Shown: positions 42,733 to 52,854, numbered from the stretch's first letter. The stretch: 64,000 nucleotides of DNA from Mycolicibacterium neoaurum VKM Ac-1815D (GCF_000317305.3 NC_023036.2:2728001-2792000); one strand, 5' to 3'. Translations and numbers: made by a program. Notes: generated by a model not told the origin, from the sequence alone.

Positions 42733-42744
42733 TCGAACACAAGT
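42733..42744. promoter_or_regulatory. Left half of an SOS (LexA) box split by the insertion sequence
   Basis: TCGAACACAAGT. Its last 8 bases are the left copy of the target duplication. Removing the IS and one duplicate rebuilds TCGAAC-ACAA-GTTCGA, a perfect match to the mycobacterial LexA consensus TCGAAC-N4-GTTCGA. Confidence 0.8.
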
Positions 42745-44138
42745 GGCGCTCCTAGTGTTTTAGTGGGCGTCTTTGTGCTGTTGAGGGTTGATTTGCAGTG
42801 CAGTGCAAGAGGTTCAGCGGGTCGTTCGTGAAATGAAGGACGCGCACGCGGCGTGCCTCTAGGTTTCGGGGTTACCACACCAACCTCAACCAGAGGATCG
42901 ATCCGCGTGCGCGTCAGTACTGCATTTAACCGTCTTCTTCAGATTCCTGGTGCATCCGTGGTCGAGGTGTCGATCGGCGACCGCGACGTCGAAGTCACCC
43001 TGCGCCCCACAGCCCGACTGCTGAGGTGCCCCTGCAGCAAACGCGTCCGGTCAGTCTATGACCGCCGCCGGCGGCGATGGCGACACCTCGATCTGGGCAC
43101 CAAACGACTGTGGCTGACCTACGACATCCGCCGACTGCACTGCCCGGATTGCGGTGTGACCACCGAAGAGGTGCCCTGGGCCCGCCCGGGAGCCAGGTTC
43201 AGCCGAGACTTCGAAGACACGGTGCTGTGGCTGGCCCAGCGCACCGACCGCACGACAGTGTCCACACTGATGCGCTGCGCCTGGGAATCGGTCACCTCGA
43301 TCATCAAACGCGGAGTCGCTGAGCTGCTCGACCAACGTCGACTAAGGGCCCTGTATCAGATCGGTGTCGACGAGATCTGTTACCGCCACCCGCACCGCTA
43401 TCTCACCATCATCGGCGATCACACGTCTGGCACCGTCATCGATGTCCAACCCGGAAAGAGTCGCGAATCACTCGCTAAATTCTATACAAGCCAACCAGAT
43501 TCGACCCTCGCCGGAATCCAAGCGGTCACCATGGACGTCAGCAGCGTCTACACCGCAGCCACCCAAGAGCACCTGCCCCAGGCAACGATCTGCTACGACG
43601 GATTCCACATTCTGCAATGGGTCAACCGTGCACTGGACCGTGTCTTCTCCGAGGCTGCCGCTGGGCCAGACCGAGTCCACATGTCCTCAACGCAATGGCG
43701 GACCACCCGCTGGGCGCTGCGCACCGGAGAGGACAAACTCCCCGACGACAAACGCGCCCTGGTCAACGAGATCGCCAAACAGAACCGGCACGTCGGGCGG
43801 GCATGGGCACTCAAAGAACAAGCTCGCGACCTCTACCGCTACGACCACGAACCCGGCGCTGCACGCCAACTCCTCAGAGCCTGGATCACCGCCGCCAAAC
43901 GCTCCCGCATCCCGGCCTTCGCCGCACTGGGCAAACGGTTCGAGGTCTACACCGAACCCATCCTCGCTGCGATTGAACTCAAACTGTCCAACGCACTCGC
44001 CGAAGGCATCAACGCCAAGATCCGACTCATCAACGCACGCGGCTACGGACATCACTCAGCCGAAACACTGACCTCGATGATCTACCTGTGCCTCGGCGGG
44101 CTCCACATCAAGCTCCCCACGAAAACCTGAGGAGTAGC
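42745..44138 (+). mobile_element. ISL3-family insertion sequence, 1394 bp
   Basis: One transposase gene (42907-44130) lies inside imperfect terminal inverted repeats: left GGCGCTCCTAGTGTTTTAGT, and right, read inward from 44138, GCTACTCCTCAGGTTTTCGT. Both continue with GGG and share CTCCT, AG, GTTTT and GTGGG in register. The element is bounded by a perfect 8-bp direct repeat ACACAAGT (42737-42744 and 44139-44146), the target-duplication length typical of ISL3. It appears complete and recent. The target is the centre of an SOS box. Confidence 0.9.
42907..44130 (+). CDS. ISL3-family transposase
   Basis: 407 residues from a GTG at 42907; the frame is open further upstream but has no better start. 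The N terminus carries the zinc-binding cysteines of ISL3 transposases (RCPCSKRVRSVYDRRRRRWRHLDLG, then LHCPDCG), followed by an HTH region (TVSTLMRCAWESVTSIIKRGV). The DDE domain is marked by the first Asp in IGVDEICYR, the second in VTMDVSSVYTAA and CYDGFHI, and the final Glu in ALAEGINAKIRLINARGYG near residue 375. It looks intact, with no frameshift, so the element is potentially active. The stop lies 8 bp inside the right inverted repeat end. Confidence 0.93.
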   Translation: MRVSTAFNRLLQIPGASVVEVSIGDRDVEVTLRPTARLLRCPCSKRVRSVYDRRRRRWRHLDLGTKRLWLTYDIRRLHCPDCGVTTEEVPWARPGARFSRDFEDTVLWLAQRTDRTTVSTLMRCAWESVTSIIKRGVAELLDQRRLRALYQIGVDEICYRHPHRYLTIIGDHTSGTVIDVQPGKSRESLAKFYTSQPDSTLAGIQAVTMDVSSVYTAATQEHLPQATICYDGFHILQWVNRALDRVFSEAAAGPDRVHMSSTQWRTTRWALRTGEDKLPDDKRALVNEIAKQNRHVGRAWALKEQARDLYRYDHEPGAARQLLRAWITAAKRSRIPAFAALGKRFEVYTEPILAAIELKLSNALAEGINAKIRLINARGYGHHSAETLTSMIYLCLGGLHIKLPTKT

Positions 44139-44150
44139 ACACAAGTTCGA
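44139..44150. promoter_or_regulatory. Right half of the split SOS box
   Basis: ACACAAGTTCGA, with the target duplication ACACAAGT followed by TCGA. The IS end places TAGCAC where TCGAAC stood (4 of 6 matches), so a weakened LexA site may persist upstream of the HNH gene. Confidence 0.75.
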
Positions 44151-44302
44151 ATGCGCCGCGGTTCCCGATCCTGGGATTTGGTGAGCCGCAGACCGCGACT
44201 TCGGTCGCCGCGAGGTTCGACGGTCCCTGTCGGGTGATCGTGCGGGCTGTGTGTGTTTGATGGTGCCCTTGGTGGGCGCTGTGGGGGAAGTCGGTATCCG
44301 TG

Positions 44303-45622
44303 ATGGACGCCAGCTGTCTTGATGTGTTTGTTGATGCGTTGATCGATGAGCTTGTTCCGGTGTCACCGGGCGATGATGTCGGGGCGGGTTTGGGTCGGTT
44401 GGTGGATTGTCCGCGGCCGGTGGTCGATGACGAGGTCTTGTTGGGTGTGTTGGCTGCTGCGGTGTCGGCGCGGAATCTGTTGGACTTGGTGATCTCCTCG
44501 GCGGTGGTGGCGGCCGAGCGGGCCGGTGTGCCGGGGCGGCGGCACCTGCGCACCGGGGCTGATCTGCTCCGGTTGTTGGGGATGTCCCCGGGTGCGGCGG
44601 CCCGGGCGGTACGGGTGGGACGCGCCGCATCGTCGTTGCCGGCGTTGACGATCGCGCAGCGGTTGGGCGGTATCGGTATCGAGTTCGCCGATGCCGTGGG
44701 CAGAGGTGTCGCGCACGTGGAGTCTCGAGTGCCGTTGTCCGAGGGGGATCGGGCGGCGGTGGTGCGTGCGTTGATGGTGCAGACCACGCCGGCCGAGGTG
44801 GCCGCCAAGGCCCGCACGATCGCCATCGACCGAGTCGCGGCGCTACCGGTCGAGCAGCAGGTGGTGCCGGTCGCCGAGGACACCGCGCTCAACGAGATGA
44901 CCGTGGTGCAGAACGCCGAGGGTCGGTTTGAGGCCACCCTGGATCTGGACGTCGGTACTGGGGAAGAGCTGTGTGCGGCGTTGGATCCGTTGTGCCGACC
45001 GGTACCGCTACCGGACGGGTCCCCGGACCCCCGGCCGATCACCACCCGTCGGGCTGAGGCGATCGGGCTGGTGCTGCGCACCTATTTGTCGCAGTCGAGG
45101 CGTCCGATGTCTGGTGGGGTACTGCCGCACGTCACCCTCATCCGACCGGTAGCCCCGGGGGTGGGTGATGCGGGTGTGGATCGGTTGGGGTTCGGTGGAC
45201 CGGTCAGCAGGGCGACCGCCGAGCTGATTGCGTGTGATGCCACGCTGACCTCGGTGATCGTCGACCACACCGGGGTGCCGTTGGATGTCGGGCGCGCCCA
45301 GCGGTTGTTCACCCCGGCCATCCGTAAAGCGCTGGCCGTCCGCGATGGCGGATGCGCCCATCCGGGGTGCGGGCGGCCGGTGTCCTGGTGCGATGCCCAC
45401 CACATCCAACCCTGGAGCGCTGGGGGTGCAACCGGTGTGGACAACGGGGTGCTGCTGTGTCGACTGCACCACAGCTTGATCCATCACGGGGGTTGGCGGG
45501 TCTACCTCGGCCGCGACCGGCATCCGTGGTTCATTCCACCCCACGAGCTGGGTGGGCCCGAACCGGAGCCTCTGCGCTCCCACAACCGGCGCACCATGAC
45601 CGACCTACCGGCGGCGGCGTGA
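44303..45622 (+). CDS. 13E12-repeat family DUF222/HNH endonuclease-like protein
   Basis: 439 residues from an ATG at 44303; a GTG at 44300 is adjacent. The long N-terminal DUF222 domain is followed by an HNH nuclease near residues 350-400: two zinc-type cysteine pairs in CAHPGCGRPVSWCDAHHIQPW, then NGVLLCRLHHSLIHHGGW. This is the mycobacterial 13E12 family. Several M. tuberculosis members carry LexA boxes and are damage-inducible. The gene has lost its intact SOS box to the IS element, so its expression is probably altered (constitutive, IS-driven or silent). The biological role of the family is unknown. The coding frame itself is complete. Confidence 0.9.
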   Translation: MDASCLDVFVDALIDELVPVSPGDDVGAGLGRLVDCPRPVVDDEVLLGVLAAAVSARNLLDLVISSAVVAAERAGVPGRRHLRTGADLLRLLGMSPGAAARAVRVGRAASSLPALTIAQRLGGIGIEFADAVGRGVAHVESRVPLSEGDRAAVVRALMVQTTPAEVAAKARTIAIDRVAALPVEQQVVPVAEDTALNEMTVVQNAEGRFEATLDLDVGTGEELCAALDPLCRPVPLPDGSPDPRPITTRRAEAIGLVLRTYLSQSRRPMSGGVLPHVTLIRPVAPGVGDAGVDRLGFGGPVSRATAELIACDATLTSVIVDHTGVPLDVGRAQRLFTPAIRKALAVRDGGCAHPGCGRPVSWCDAHHIQPWSAGGATGVDNGVLLCRLHHSLIHHGGWRVYLGRDRHPWFIPPHELGGPEPEPLRSHNRRTMTDLPAAA

Positions 45623-45703
45623 GCGGCTTACCGCGTAGGCCCGGGTCACCCAGGCCGTTGCGAAGCACCTTGACAACTACACAGTGAGAACCGGCGGGCC
45701 GAG

Positions 45704-46075
45704 CTAGATGTGTGCCGCCCGGCGCAGCTGGGAGACCAGACCGCGGACCGCGCTCTCGACTACCGCGATCGGGGTGGCAATGGCCTCACCCAGTTCGACG
45801 ATCGCTTCTACCCGCGCGACGATGAGCTCAAGGCGTTCGACCATTGCGATCAGCCGGGGAGCCAGTTCGTCGATGCTGTTGATCGTCGAATTGAAGCGGT
45901 CCAGCGTGACATCGAGCTCGCCGATCGAATTGTTCAGCGTCACGACGGTGCGGTCGAGATCGGTCAGCAGGGTTTCCACCTGCACGACAGTGGCGTCGGC
46001 GTTCAGCGCTGCCTGCGTCAACGTCCTGATTCGCCTGGTAGCCGGGCGGGCCCGACCACCGCTTCCGTCTGCCAT
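45704..46075 (-). CDS. Small coiled-coil protein of unknown function
   Basis: 123 residues. After a basic, hydrophilic start (RARPATRRIRT) the protein is one long amphipathic helix: hydrophobic positions recur at three- and four-residue spacing through VVQVETLLTDLDRTVVTLNNSIGELDVTLDRF and on to LELIVARVEAIVELGEAIATPIAVVESAVRGL. No signal peptide or catalytic motif is seen. A small protein next to pgl occurs at this position in other mycobacteria (the Rv1444c region), but I cannot confirm orthology by eye. It has the same orientation as the pentose-phosphate operon but is 312 bp beyond it, so it may be separately transcribed. Confidence 0.7.
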   Translation of the reverse strand: MADGSGGRARPATRRIRTLTQAALNADATVVQVETLLTDLDRTVVTLNNSIGELDVTLDRFNSTINSIDELAPRLIAMVERLELIVARVEAIVELGEAIATPIAVVESAVRGLVSQLRRAAHI

Positions 46076-46387
46076 GAAATCAGTATGCGGTCGAGGGAAC
46101 CGAATCGGGCGCAGGTGCGTCTGATTCTGTATGGCGAAGTTCTGTTACGGGAGCCCACGGCTACACCCAGAACCGGGATCGGCGCGTGCGGTGGCCGATT
46201 ACCTGGCCGGATACGGCGAGGCGCTGGCGGACAGTCGGTCGGACTGCTCGCCAGACCAGATGGCCGAGGACTGACATCGGGCACGCTGACATCGTGCGGA
46301 CGGAGATCAGGCGGCTCCGAGATCAGGTGCGCTGAGATCACGCGGCCCGCAGATCAGGGTGACCCGCCGGTCAGGGGAGAACGGAGG
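46076..46387. other. 312-bp spacer between pgl and the coiled-coil gene
   Basis: It contains a degenerate 15-bp tandem repeat (46273-46363, listed separately) and a 47-codon plus-strand reading frame (46131-46274, starting MAKFCYGSPRL and ending DQMAED) with no recognisable domain and no clear ribosome site; I regard it as a possible remnant only. No terminator hairpin with a U-tract is seen after pgl. Confidence 0.4.
46273..46363. repeat. About six degenerate 15-bp tandem repeats
   Basis: Units begin GACATCGGGCACGCT, GACATCGTGCGGACG, GAGATCAGGCGGCTCC, GAGATCAGGTGCGCT, GAGATCACGCGGCCC and GCAGATCAGGGTGAC, at 46273, 46288, 46303, 46319, 46334 and 46349. The core is GA(C/G)ATC with 15-16 bp spacing, just downstream of the pgl stop. 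Confidence 0.75.
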
Positions 46388-47107
46388 TCAGGCCGGCAGC
46401 TTGCTCGCCGACGCCTTGTCCAGCAGCCACACGGTCTTCTCGCGGCCGACCGCACCCGCGGCCGGGATGTCCACCGGGTCGGCCCCGCCGATCGCCGCGG
46501 CCACCGCGTCGGCCTTCTCCTCGCCGGCCACCACCAACCACACCTCTTTGGCGCGTCGCACGGCGGGCAGGGTCAGGGTGATACGTCGCGGCGGGGGTTT
46601 GGGGGAGTCGGTCACGGCCACCACGAGCCGCTCGGTTTCGCGCACCGCGGGACTGTCGGGAAACAGCGAGTTGACATGTCCTTCGCCGCCCATGCCGAGC
46701 AGATGGACGTCGAACTCGTCGGGGAGCAGCCGTTCGTAGGCGCGCGCGGCACGTTCTGGATCATCACCGAACTCGCCGTCGGATGCGGCCATGGCGTGCA
46801 CATTCTCGGTGGGAATCGAGATGCTCTCCAGCAGCGCTTCGCGGGCCTGCCGGAAGTTGCGGTCGGTGTCGTCGTGCGGCACGAAACGCTCGTCGCCCCA
46901 ATAGAGATGGACCTTCGCCCAGTCGATGTCCGGGCTGTACCCGGTGACCTGGCGCAGCATCTCGATGCCGACGGTGCCGCCGGTCAACACCACGTCGGCG
47001 CGGCCATGGTTGACGATGGCCGACGTGATGACGCCCACCAGACGCGCGGCGGCGGCCTTGGCGAGTTCCTGCGCATCGAGGTAGGTCTCGATCACCTGCT
47101 CAGACAT
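46388..47107 (-). CDS. pgl: 6-phosphogluconolactonase
   Basis: 239 residues. Hydrolyses 6-phosphogluconolactone in the oxidative pentose phosphate pathway. Conserved segments include [12 protein letters not shown] near residue 40, [25 protein letters not shown] near 66, and [20 protein letters not shown] near 135 with the catalytic His. The ATG at 47107 overlaps the 3' end of opcA by 8 nt. Last gene of the tkt-tal-zwf-opcA-pgl operon (devB, Rv1445c, in M. tuberculosis). Confidence 0.95.
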   Translation of the reverse strand: MSEQVIETYLDAQELAKAAAARLVGVITSAIVNHGRADVVLTGGTVGIEMLRQVTGYSPDIDWAKVHLYWGDERFVPHDDTDRNFRQAREALLESISIPTENVHAMAASDGEFGDDPERAARAYERLLPDEFDVHLLGMGGEGHVNSLFPDSPAVRETERLVVAVTDSPKPPPRRITLTLPAVRRAKEVWLVVAGEEKADAVAAAIGGADPVDIPAAGAVGREKTVWLLDKASASKLPA

Positions 47108-48011
47108 AGCTCACCCTATCGATTCCCTGAAGTGCTTCGAAGTAGATCTCGTCGGCGTCGAGGCGCCGCATGTCCTCGGCCAGGCAGTCGCGGGTCTCCC
47201 GGCGGGCCAACGGAATCTGGGCGTCCGGTTTGCCGGTCCTGGTCAGCGTCGCCGTGACACCGTCCTGTGGCCGGCTCAGCGTGATCGTCTCGCTGGCGCG
47301 GGTGAGCTCCACCTTGAGCTCGCCGACGGCACGGGTCACCGGGCAATCCAGCCGCCCGGCCAGCCAGCCGGCCAGAATGTCCAGGGCGGGTTCGTCTTTG
47401 AGTCCGGACACCACCACCTGCGTGATCGGTTCGTGGGGTGCCTGATCGACCGCCGCGGTCAGTAGCGCCCGCCAGTACGTGATGCGGCTCCAGGCGAGAT
47501 CGGTATCACCGGGGGTGTAGCCCGACAGCCTGCTCTTGATGCACGCCAGCGGATCTTCACCGTTGGTGGCATCGGTGATACGCCGAATCGCCAACGTGCC
47601 CAGCGGGTCCTGCGCAGGCACCGGCGGGGCGAGGTCCGGCCACCAGGTGACCACGGGGGTGTCCGGCAGCAGGAACGGGGTGACCACACTGCTGGCATGG
47701 TTGGCCAACGGGCCGGACAACCGGAGTACCACCACCTCGTTGGCACCGGCGTCGCTGCCGATTCGCAACTGGGCGTCCAGGCGTGCGTCCAGGCTCAACC
47801 GGTCGCCGGGGATGACCACGATCACCCGGCACGGATGCTCACGGCTCGCCGCATTGGCCGCCTCGATCGAATCCTCAAGCACCGCTTCGGTATCCGGAGC
47901 GATCACGAGTGTCAGCACCCGGCCGAGTGTGATCGCGCCACCCTCCTCGCGCAGGGCAACGATCTTCTTGTTGATGGCACCGGTATTGGTATCGGGCAGG
48001 TCGATGATCAT
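47100..48011 (-). CDS. opcA: Glucose-6-phosphate dehydrogenase assembly protein OpcA
   Basis: 303 residues from an ATG at 48011 with GAGGAG 7 nt upstream (the frame is open further, but without a good start). OpcA is required for assembly and redox regulation of glucose-6-phosphate dehydrogenase in cyanobacteria and is conserved beside zwf in actinobacteria. Recognisable segments are [34 protein letters not shown] and [14 protein letters not shown]. It lies 34 nt after zwf and overlaps pgl by 8 nt. No catalytic motif is expected. Confidence 0.95.
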   Translation of the reverse strand: MIIDLPDTNTGAINKKIVALREEGGAITLGRVLTLVIAPDTEAVLEDSIEAANAASREHPCRVIVVIPGDRLSLDARLDAQLRIGSDAGANEVVVLRLSGPLANHASSVVTPFLLPDTPVVTWWPDLAPPVPAQDPLGTLAIRRITDATNGEDPLACIKSRLSGYTPGDTDLAWSRITYWRALLTAAVDQAPHEPITQVVVSGLKDEPALDILAGWLAGRLDCPVTRAVGELKVELTRASETITLSRPQDGVTATLTRTGKPDAQIPLARRETRDCLAEDMRRLDADEIYFEALQGIDRVSYV

Positions 48012-48045
48012 CGCTGAGCTCCTCGATTCTCCGCGCGTGCACGCG

Positions 48046-49587
48046 TCACGGCCGCCGCCACTCGCGTCCGACGCGGCGCAACATCTCGAATGCCGACTCC
48101 GGGCCCCAGGTACCGGACTCGTAGCTGTCGGGTGTGCCGTGTGACGCCCAGTACTCCAGCGCGGGATCCAGGATCTTCCAGGACAGTTCGACCTCGGCAT
48201 TGACCGGAAACAGCGATGGTTCGCCGAGCAACACATCCAGGATCAGCCGCTCGTAGGCCTCCGGGGACTCCTCGGCGAACGCCGAACCGTAGGAGAAGTC
48301 CATGCTGACATCGCGGACCTCCATGGCATTACCCGGTACCTTCGAGCCGAACCGCAGCGTGATGCCCTCGTCGGGCTGCACCCGGATCACCAGGGCGTTC
48401 TTGCCCAGCTCCTCGGTCATGGTCGCGTCGAACGGCAGATGGGGCGCCCGCTTGAAGACCAGCGCGATCTCGGTGACCCTGCGGCCCAAGCGTTTTCCGG
48501 TGCGCAGATAGAACGGCACACCGGCCCAGCGGCGGGTGTCGACATCGACGGTGATCGCGGCGAACGTCTCCGTAGTCGAGGTCTGGGAGAACCCCTCCTC
48601 GTCGAGCAGCCCGACCACCTTCTCACCGCCCTGCCAGCCCGCGGCGTACTGGCCGCGGGAGGTGGTCTGGTCCAACGGTTCGGCCAACCGGCTGGCGGCC
48701 AGCACCTTGATCTTCTCGGCCTGCAGTTCGGCGGGGGAGAAGCTCACCGGCTCCTCCATCGCCGTCAGCGCCAGCAGCTGGATCAGATGGTTCTGGATCA
48801 CATCGCGGGCCGCACCGACACCGTCGTAGTAGCCGCCCCGACCGCCCAGACCGATGTCCTCGGCCATGGTGATCTGGACATGGTCGACGTAATGGGCGTT
48901 CCAGATCGGCTCGAACATCTCGTTGGCAAAACGCAACGCCAAGATGTTCTGCACCGTCTCCTTGCCCAGATAGTGGTCGATGCGGAACACCGACGACTCC
49001 GGGAACACGCTGTTGACCAGGCCGTTGAGCTCCTCGGCGCTGGACAGGTCGTGGCCGAACGGCTTCTCGATGACCACCCGGCTCCAGCTGTCGCCGTCCT
49101 TGGCGGCCAGGCCCGACCGGGACAGCTGCTCCAGTACCTGCGGGAACGCCTTCGGCGGAATCGACAGGTAGAACGCGTGATTGCCGTTGGTCCCGCGCTC
49201 GACGTCGAGGGTGTGCAAAGTCTCGGCCAAGTGTCCGAAGGCCTCGTCGTCATCGAATGCGCCCTGGACGAATCGGAAACCCTCCGCCAGGCGGTCCCAG
49301 ACCTCCTGCCGGAACGGGGTACGCGCGTGCTGCTTGACCGCGTCGTAGACGACCTGGCCGAAATCCTCGTCGGCCCAGTCCCGCCGCGCGAAGCCGACGA
49401 GGGCGAAGCTCGGCGGCAACAGTCCGCGGTTGGCCAGATCGTAGATCGCCGGCATCAGCTTCTTGCGGGCCAGATCGCCGGTGACCCCGAAGATCACCAC
49501 CGCACACGGCCCCGCGATGCGGGGCATGCGCTTGTCGCGCTTGTCCCGCAGCGGGTTGTGCCATGTCGATGCCTCGGCTGTGCTCAT
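48046..49587 (-). CDS. zwf: Glucose-6-phosphate 1-dehydrogenase
   Basis: 513 residues. Oxidises glucose 6-phosphate with NADP (or F420-independent NAD(P)) to 6-phosphogluconolactone. The nucleotide-binding VIFGVTGDLARKKLMPAI near residue 32, EKPFGHDL near 182, and the active-site signature RIDHYLGKETVQN near 211 with its Lys and His are intact, as is RTGKRL near 380. The ATG at 49587 is followed by about 20 hydrophilic residues before the Rossmann fold, typical of mycobacterial Zwf2. It lies 43 nt after tal in the operon. Confidence 0.97.
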   Translation of the reverse strand: MSTAEASTWHNPLRDKRDKRMPRIAGPCAVVIFGVTGDLARKKLMPAIYDLANRGLLPPSFALVGFARRDWADEDFGQVVYDAVKQHARTPFRQEVWDRLAEGFRFVQGAFDDDEAFGHLAETLHTLDVERGTNGNHAFYLSIPPKAFPQVLEQLSRSGLAAKDGDSWSRVVIEKPFGHDLSSAEELNGLVNSVFPESSVFRIDHYLGKETVQNILALRFANEMFEPIWNAHYVDHVQITMAEDIGLGGRGGYYDGVGAARDVIQNHLIQLLALTAMEEPVSFSPAELQAEKIKVLAASRLAEPLDQTTSRGQYAAGWQGGEKVVGLLDEEGFSQTSTTETFAAITVDVDTRRWAGVPFYLRTGKRLGRRVTEIALVFKRAPHLPFDATMTEELGKNALVIRVQPDEGITLRFGSKVPGNAMEVRDVSMDFSYGSAFAEESPEAYERLILDVLLGEPSLFPVNAEVELSWKILDPALEYWASHGTPDSYESGTWGPESAFEMLRRVGREWRRP

Positions 49588-49630
49588 CGCGTGTCCTCTG
49601 CTGTCGCGTCGGAGAGGCTGGTTTCTCGGC

Positions 49631-50746
49631 CTATTTCTTGGCGGCGTCGAGCTGTCCCTGGGTGGCCTCCATCAGCTCGGCCCAGGACTTCTCGAACTTC
49701 TCCACGCCCTCTTCCTCGAGGGTGATGAACACATCGTCCTTGTCGATGCCGACCGCGACCAGGGCATCGAAGACACCCTGCGCCTCGGCGGCCGTGCCAC
49801 TGACCGTGTCGCCGGTGACCACACCGTGGTCGGCGACGGCGTCCAGCGTCTTCTCCGGCATGGTGTTCACCGTGTTCGGCGCCACCAGCTCGGTGACATA
49901 GAGGGTGTCGGAGTAGTCCGGGTTCTTGACCCCGGTCGACGCCCACAGCGGACGCTGGGCGCGGGCGCCGTCGGCCTTGAGCGCGGCGAAACGCTCGCCC
50001 CCGAACAGCTCCTCATACGCCGCGTAGGCCAGGCGGGCGTTGGCCACACCGGCCTTGCCGCGCAGGTCGAGCGCCTCCTTCGAACCGATCTTCTCCAGGC
50101 GTGCGTCGATCTCGGAATCCACCCGCGAGACGAAGAAGGACGCGACCGAATGGATCTTGGACAGGTCGTGGCCGGCCTCCTTGGCCTTCTCCAGGCCCGC
50201 CAGGTAGGCGTCGATGACCGCCTTGTGACGCTCCACCGAGAAGATCAGCGTGACGTTCACCGAGATGCCCTCGGCGATGACCGCGGTGATCGCGGGCAGA
50301 CCTGCCTGCGTGGCGGGGATCTTGATCAGCAGGTTGGGCCGGTCGACGATCTTCCACAGCTCGATCGCCTGCAGGATCGTCTTGTCGGTGTCATGCGCCA
50401 GGCGCGGGTCGACCTCGATGGACACCCGGCCGTCAACGCCATCGGTGGCCTCGTAGGTCTTGGCCAGCACATCGCAGGCATTGCGGACATCGTCGGTGGT
50501 GACGGTGCGGATGGTGGCATCCACATCGGCGCCCTGGGCGGCGAGCTCGTTGACCTGCTCGTCATAGGCATCACCCTTGGACAGCGCGGCCTGGAAGATC
50601 GACGGGTTGGTGGTCACGCCGACGACGCTCTTGGTGGCGATCAGATCGGCGAGGTTGCCGGTCTGCAACCGCTCACGCGACAGGTCGTCGAGCCAGACGG
50701 ACACCCCGGCGGCGGATAGTGCGGCCAGATTTTCGTTCTGAGACAT
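49631..50746 (-). CDS. tal: Transaldolase
   Basis: 371 residues. Transfers a dihydroxyacetone unit from sedoheptulose 7-phosphate to glyceraldehyde 3-phosphate. The N-terminal signature [13 protein letters not shown] near residue 43 and the Schiff-base lysine in NLLIKIPAT near 142 are present, with [14 protein letters not shown] downstream. Length matches the actinobacterial TalB/Tal class of about 370 residues. It follows tkt by 17 nt, so the two non-oxidative enzymes are made together. Confidence 0.97.
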   Translation of the reverse strand: MSQNENLAALSAAGVSVWLDDLSRERLQTGNLADLIATKSVVGVTTNPSIFQAALSKGDAYDEQVNELAAQGADVDATIRTVTTDDVRNACDVLAKTYEATDGVDGRVSIEVDPRLAHDTDKTILQAIELWKIVDRPNLLIKIPATQAGLPAITAVIAEGISVNVTLIFSVERHKAVIDAYLAGLEKAKEAGHDLSKIHSVASFFVSRVDSEIDARLEKIGSKEALDLRGKAGVANARLAYAAYEELFGGERFAALKADGARAQRPLWASTGVKNPDYSDTLYVTELVAPNTVNTMPEKTLDAVADHGVVTGDTVSGTAAEAQGVFDALVAVGIDKDDVFITLEEEGVEKFEKSWAELMEATQGQLDAAKK

Positions 50747-50763
50747 GGTTTTTCGCCTTACGT

Positions 50764-52854
50764 TTAGTTGTCGAGGGTGCGTTCGGCGGCGGCGACGACG
50801 TTCTCGGCGGTGAAACCGAACTCACGGAACAGCGTCTTGTCGTCGGCGGATTCGCCGTAATGCTCGATCGAGACGATCTCGCCGGTGTCCCCGACGAGCT
50901 TGTGCCACGGCTGGGCGATCCCGGCCTCGACGGCAACGCGGGCCGACACACCCGGGGGGAGCACCGAATCGCGGTATTCCTTGGGCTGGCTCTCGAACCA
51001 TTCCACGCACGGCATCGAGACCACGGCCGCCACCACATCCTTCTCGGCAAGCAACTTCTTGGCCTCCACGGCCAACTGCAGCTCCGAACCGGTGGCGATG
51101 ATGATGACGTCCGCCTCGGTCGCGTCACCGCCGCCGAGCACGTACCCGCCCTTGGCGACACCGTCGGAATCGGTGCCCTCCAGAACCGGGATGCCCTGGC
51201 GGGTCAGGATGAAACCGACCGGGCCGCTGCCGTTGCCGCGGGCGATGATGCTGCGCCAGGCGTAGGCGGTCTCGTTCGGGTCACCGGGACGGACCACCGA
51301 CAGGTTCGGGATGGCCCGCAACGCCGCGAGGTGCTCGATCGGCTGGTGGGTGGGGCCGTCCTCACCGAGGCCGATCGAATCGTGCGTCCAGATGTAGATG
51401 GTGTCGATATCCATCAGCGAGGCCAACCGCACCGCGGGACGCATGTAATCGGAGAACTGCAGGAAGGTTCCACCGAACGCGCGCGTGGGACCGTGCAACA
51501 CGATGCCGGACAGGATGGAGCCCATCGCGTGCTCGCGGATGCCGAAGTGCAGCACTCGGCCATACCAGTCGGCGGTGAAATCGTCGGTGGAGATGCTCGG
51601 CGGCCCGAACGACTTCACACCTTTGATGGTGGTGTTGTTGCTGCCGGCGAGATCGGCCGAGCCGCCCCACAATTCGGGCAGCTTCGGGGCGACGTCGTTG
51701 AGCACCTGCCCGAACGCGGCTCGGGTGGCCACCGCCTTGGAGCCGGGCTCCCAGTACGTCAGGTCGGCGTCCCACCCCTCGGGCAGTTCCTCGGCGGTGA
51801 GCCGGTCCAGGAGTTTCTTGCGCTCGGGCTCACGCTGCGCCCAGGCGTCGAAATCGGTCTGCCACTTCTCGTGCGCCTCGCGGCCGCGGTCGACGAGCTT
51901 GCGGGTGTGCTCGATGACCTCGGGCCGCACCTCGAAAGTCTTCTCCGGGTCGAAGCCGAGGATCTTCTTGGTCGCGGCGACCTCGTCATCACCGAGTGCC
52001 GAGCCGTGCACGCCGCCGGTGTTCATCTTGGTGGGGGCGGGGTAGCCGATGATGGTCCGCAGCGAGATGAACGACGGCTTGTCGGTGACCTTCTTGGCCT
52101 CCTCGATGGCCTTTTCGATCCCGACGACGTTCTCGCCGCCCTCGACCTCCTGCACGTGCCAGCCATAGGCGCGGTAGCGGTCGGCGACGTTCTCGCTGAG
52201 CGCGATATCGGTGTCGTGCTCGATGGAGATGTGGTTCTTGTCGTAGAAGACGATCAAGTTGCCCAGCTGCTGGGTACCGGCCAGCGACGACGCCTCGCTG
52301 GTGACGCCCTCCTCGATGTCACCATCGGAGGCGATCACATAGATGTAGTGGTCGAACGGGCTGGTGCCCGCCGGAGCGTCGGGATCGAACAGGCCGCGCT
52401 CGTAGCGGGCGGCCATCGCCATGCCGACCGCCGAGGCCAGACCCTGGCCGAGCGGGCCGGTGGTGATCTCCACACCCTTGGTGTGCCGGAACTCCGGGTG
52501 GCCGGGGGTCTTGGACTTGAAGGTGCGCAGCGCCTCGATGTCCTCCAGTTCCAGACCGAACCCGCCCAAGTACAGCTGCAGGTAGATGGTCAGGCTGGAA
52601 TGGCCGCACGACAGCACGAAGCGGTCGCGGCCGATCCAATGGGTGTCGGACGGGTCGTGGCGCAGCTGGCGCTGGAACAACGTGTAGGCCAGCGGGGCCA
52701 GGCTCATGGCGGTGCCGGGATGGCCGTTACCGACCTTCTGGACGGCGTCGGCGGCCAGTACCCGCACGGTGTCCACGGCGGCCGAATCGACCTCGGTCCA
52801 GTCGTCGGGATGGTTCGGTTGTGTGAGGGCAGAGATTTCTTCGACGGTGGTCAC
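50764..52854 (-). CDS. tkt: Transketolase
   Basis: 696 residues. Thiamine-diphosphate enzyme moving two-carbon ketol units. The TPP-binding motif GDGDIEEG-like [19 protein letters not shown] is near residue 160, [11 protein letters not shown] near 40, and the C-terminal [14 protein letters not shown] near 475. I start at the GTG at 52854: AGGAG lies 8 nt upstream, and [11 protein letters not shown] matches the M. tuberculosis N terminus. An in-frame GTG at 52863 would overlap the ribosome site. First gene of the pentose-phosphate operon, divergent from ctaB across 216 bp. Confidence 0.97.
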   Translation of the reverse strand: MTTVEEISALTQPNHPDDWTEVDSAAVDTVRVLAADAVQKVGNGHPGTAMSLAPLAYTLFQRQLRHDPSDTHWIGRDRFVLSCGHSSLTIYLQLYLGGFGLELEDIEALRTFKSKTPGHPEFRHTKGVEITTGPLGQGLASAVGMAMAARYERGLFDPDAPAGTSPFDHYIYVIASDGDIEEGVTSEASSLAGTQQLGNLIVFYDKNHISIEHDTDIALSENVADRYRAYGWHVQEVEGGENVVGIEKAIEEAKKVTDKPSFISLRTIIGYPAPTKMNTGGVHGSALGDDEVAATKKILGFDPEKTFEVRPEVIEHTRKLVDRGREAHEKWQTDFDAWAQREPERKKLLDRLTAEELPEGWDADLTYWEPGSKAVATRAAFGQVLNDVAPKLPELWGGSADLAGSNNTTIKGVKSFGPPSISTDDFTADWYGRVLHFGIREHAMGSILSGIVLHGPTRAFGGTFLQFSDYMRPAVRLASLMDIDTIYIWTHDSIGLGEDGPTHQPIEHLAALRAIPNLSVVRPGDPNETAYAWRSIIARGNGSGPVGFILTRQGIPVLEGTDSDGVAKGGYVLGGGDATEADVIIIATGSELQLAVEAKKLLAEKDVVAAVVSMPCVEWFESQPKEYRDSVLPPGVSARVAVEAGIAQPWHKLVGDTGEIVSIEHYGESADDKTLFREFGFTAENVVAAAERTLDN

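Noticed and set aside
46018..46341. Minus-strand open frame spanning the pgl spacer
   Set aside because: Its composition is Pro/Arg/Ser-rich without hydrophobic structure, it overlaps the coiled-coil gene, and it has no ribosome site.
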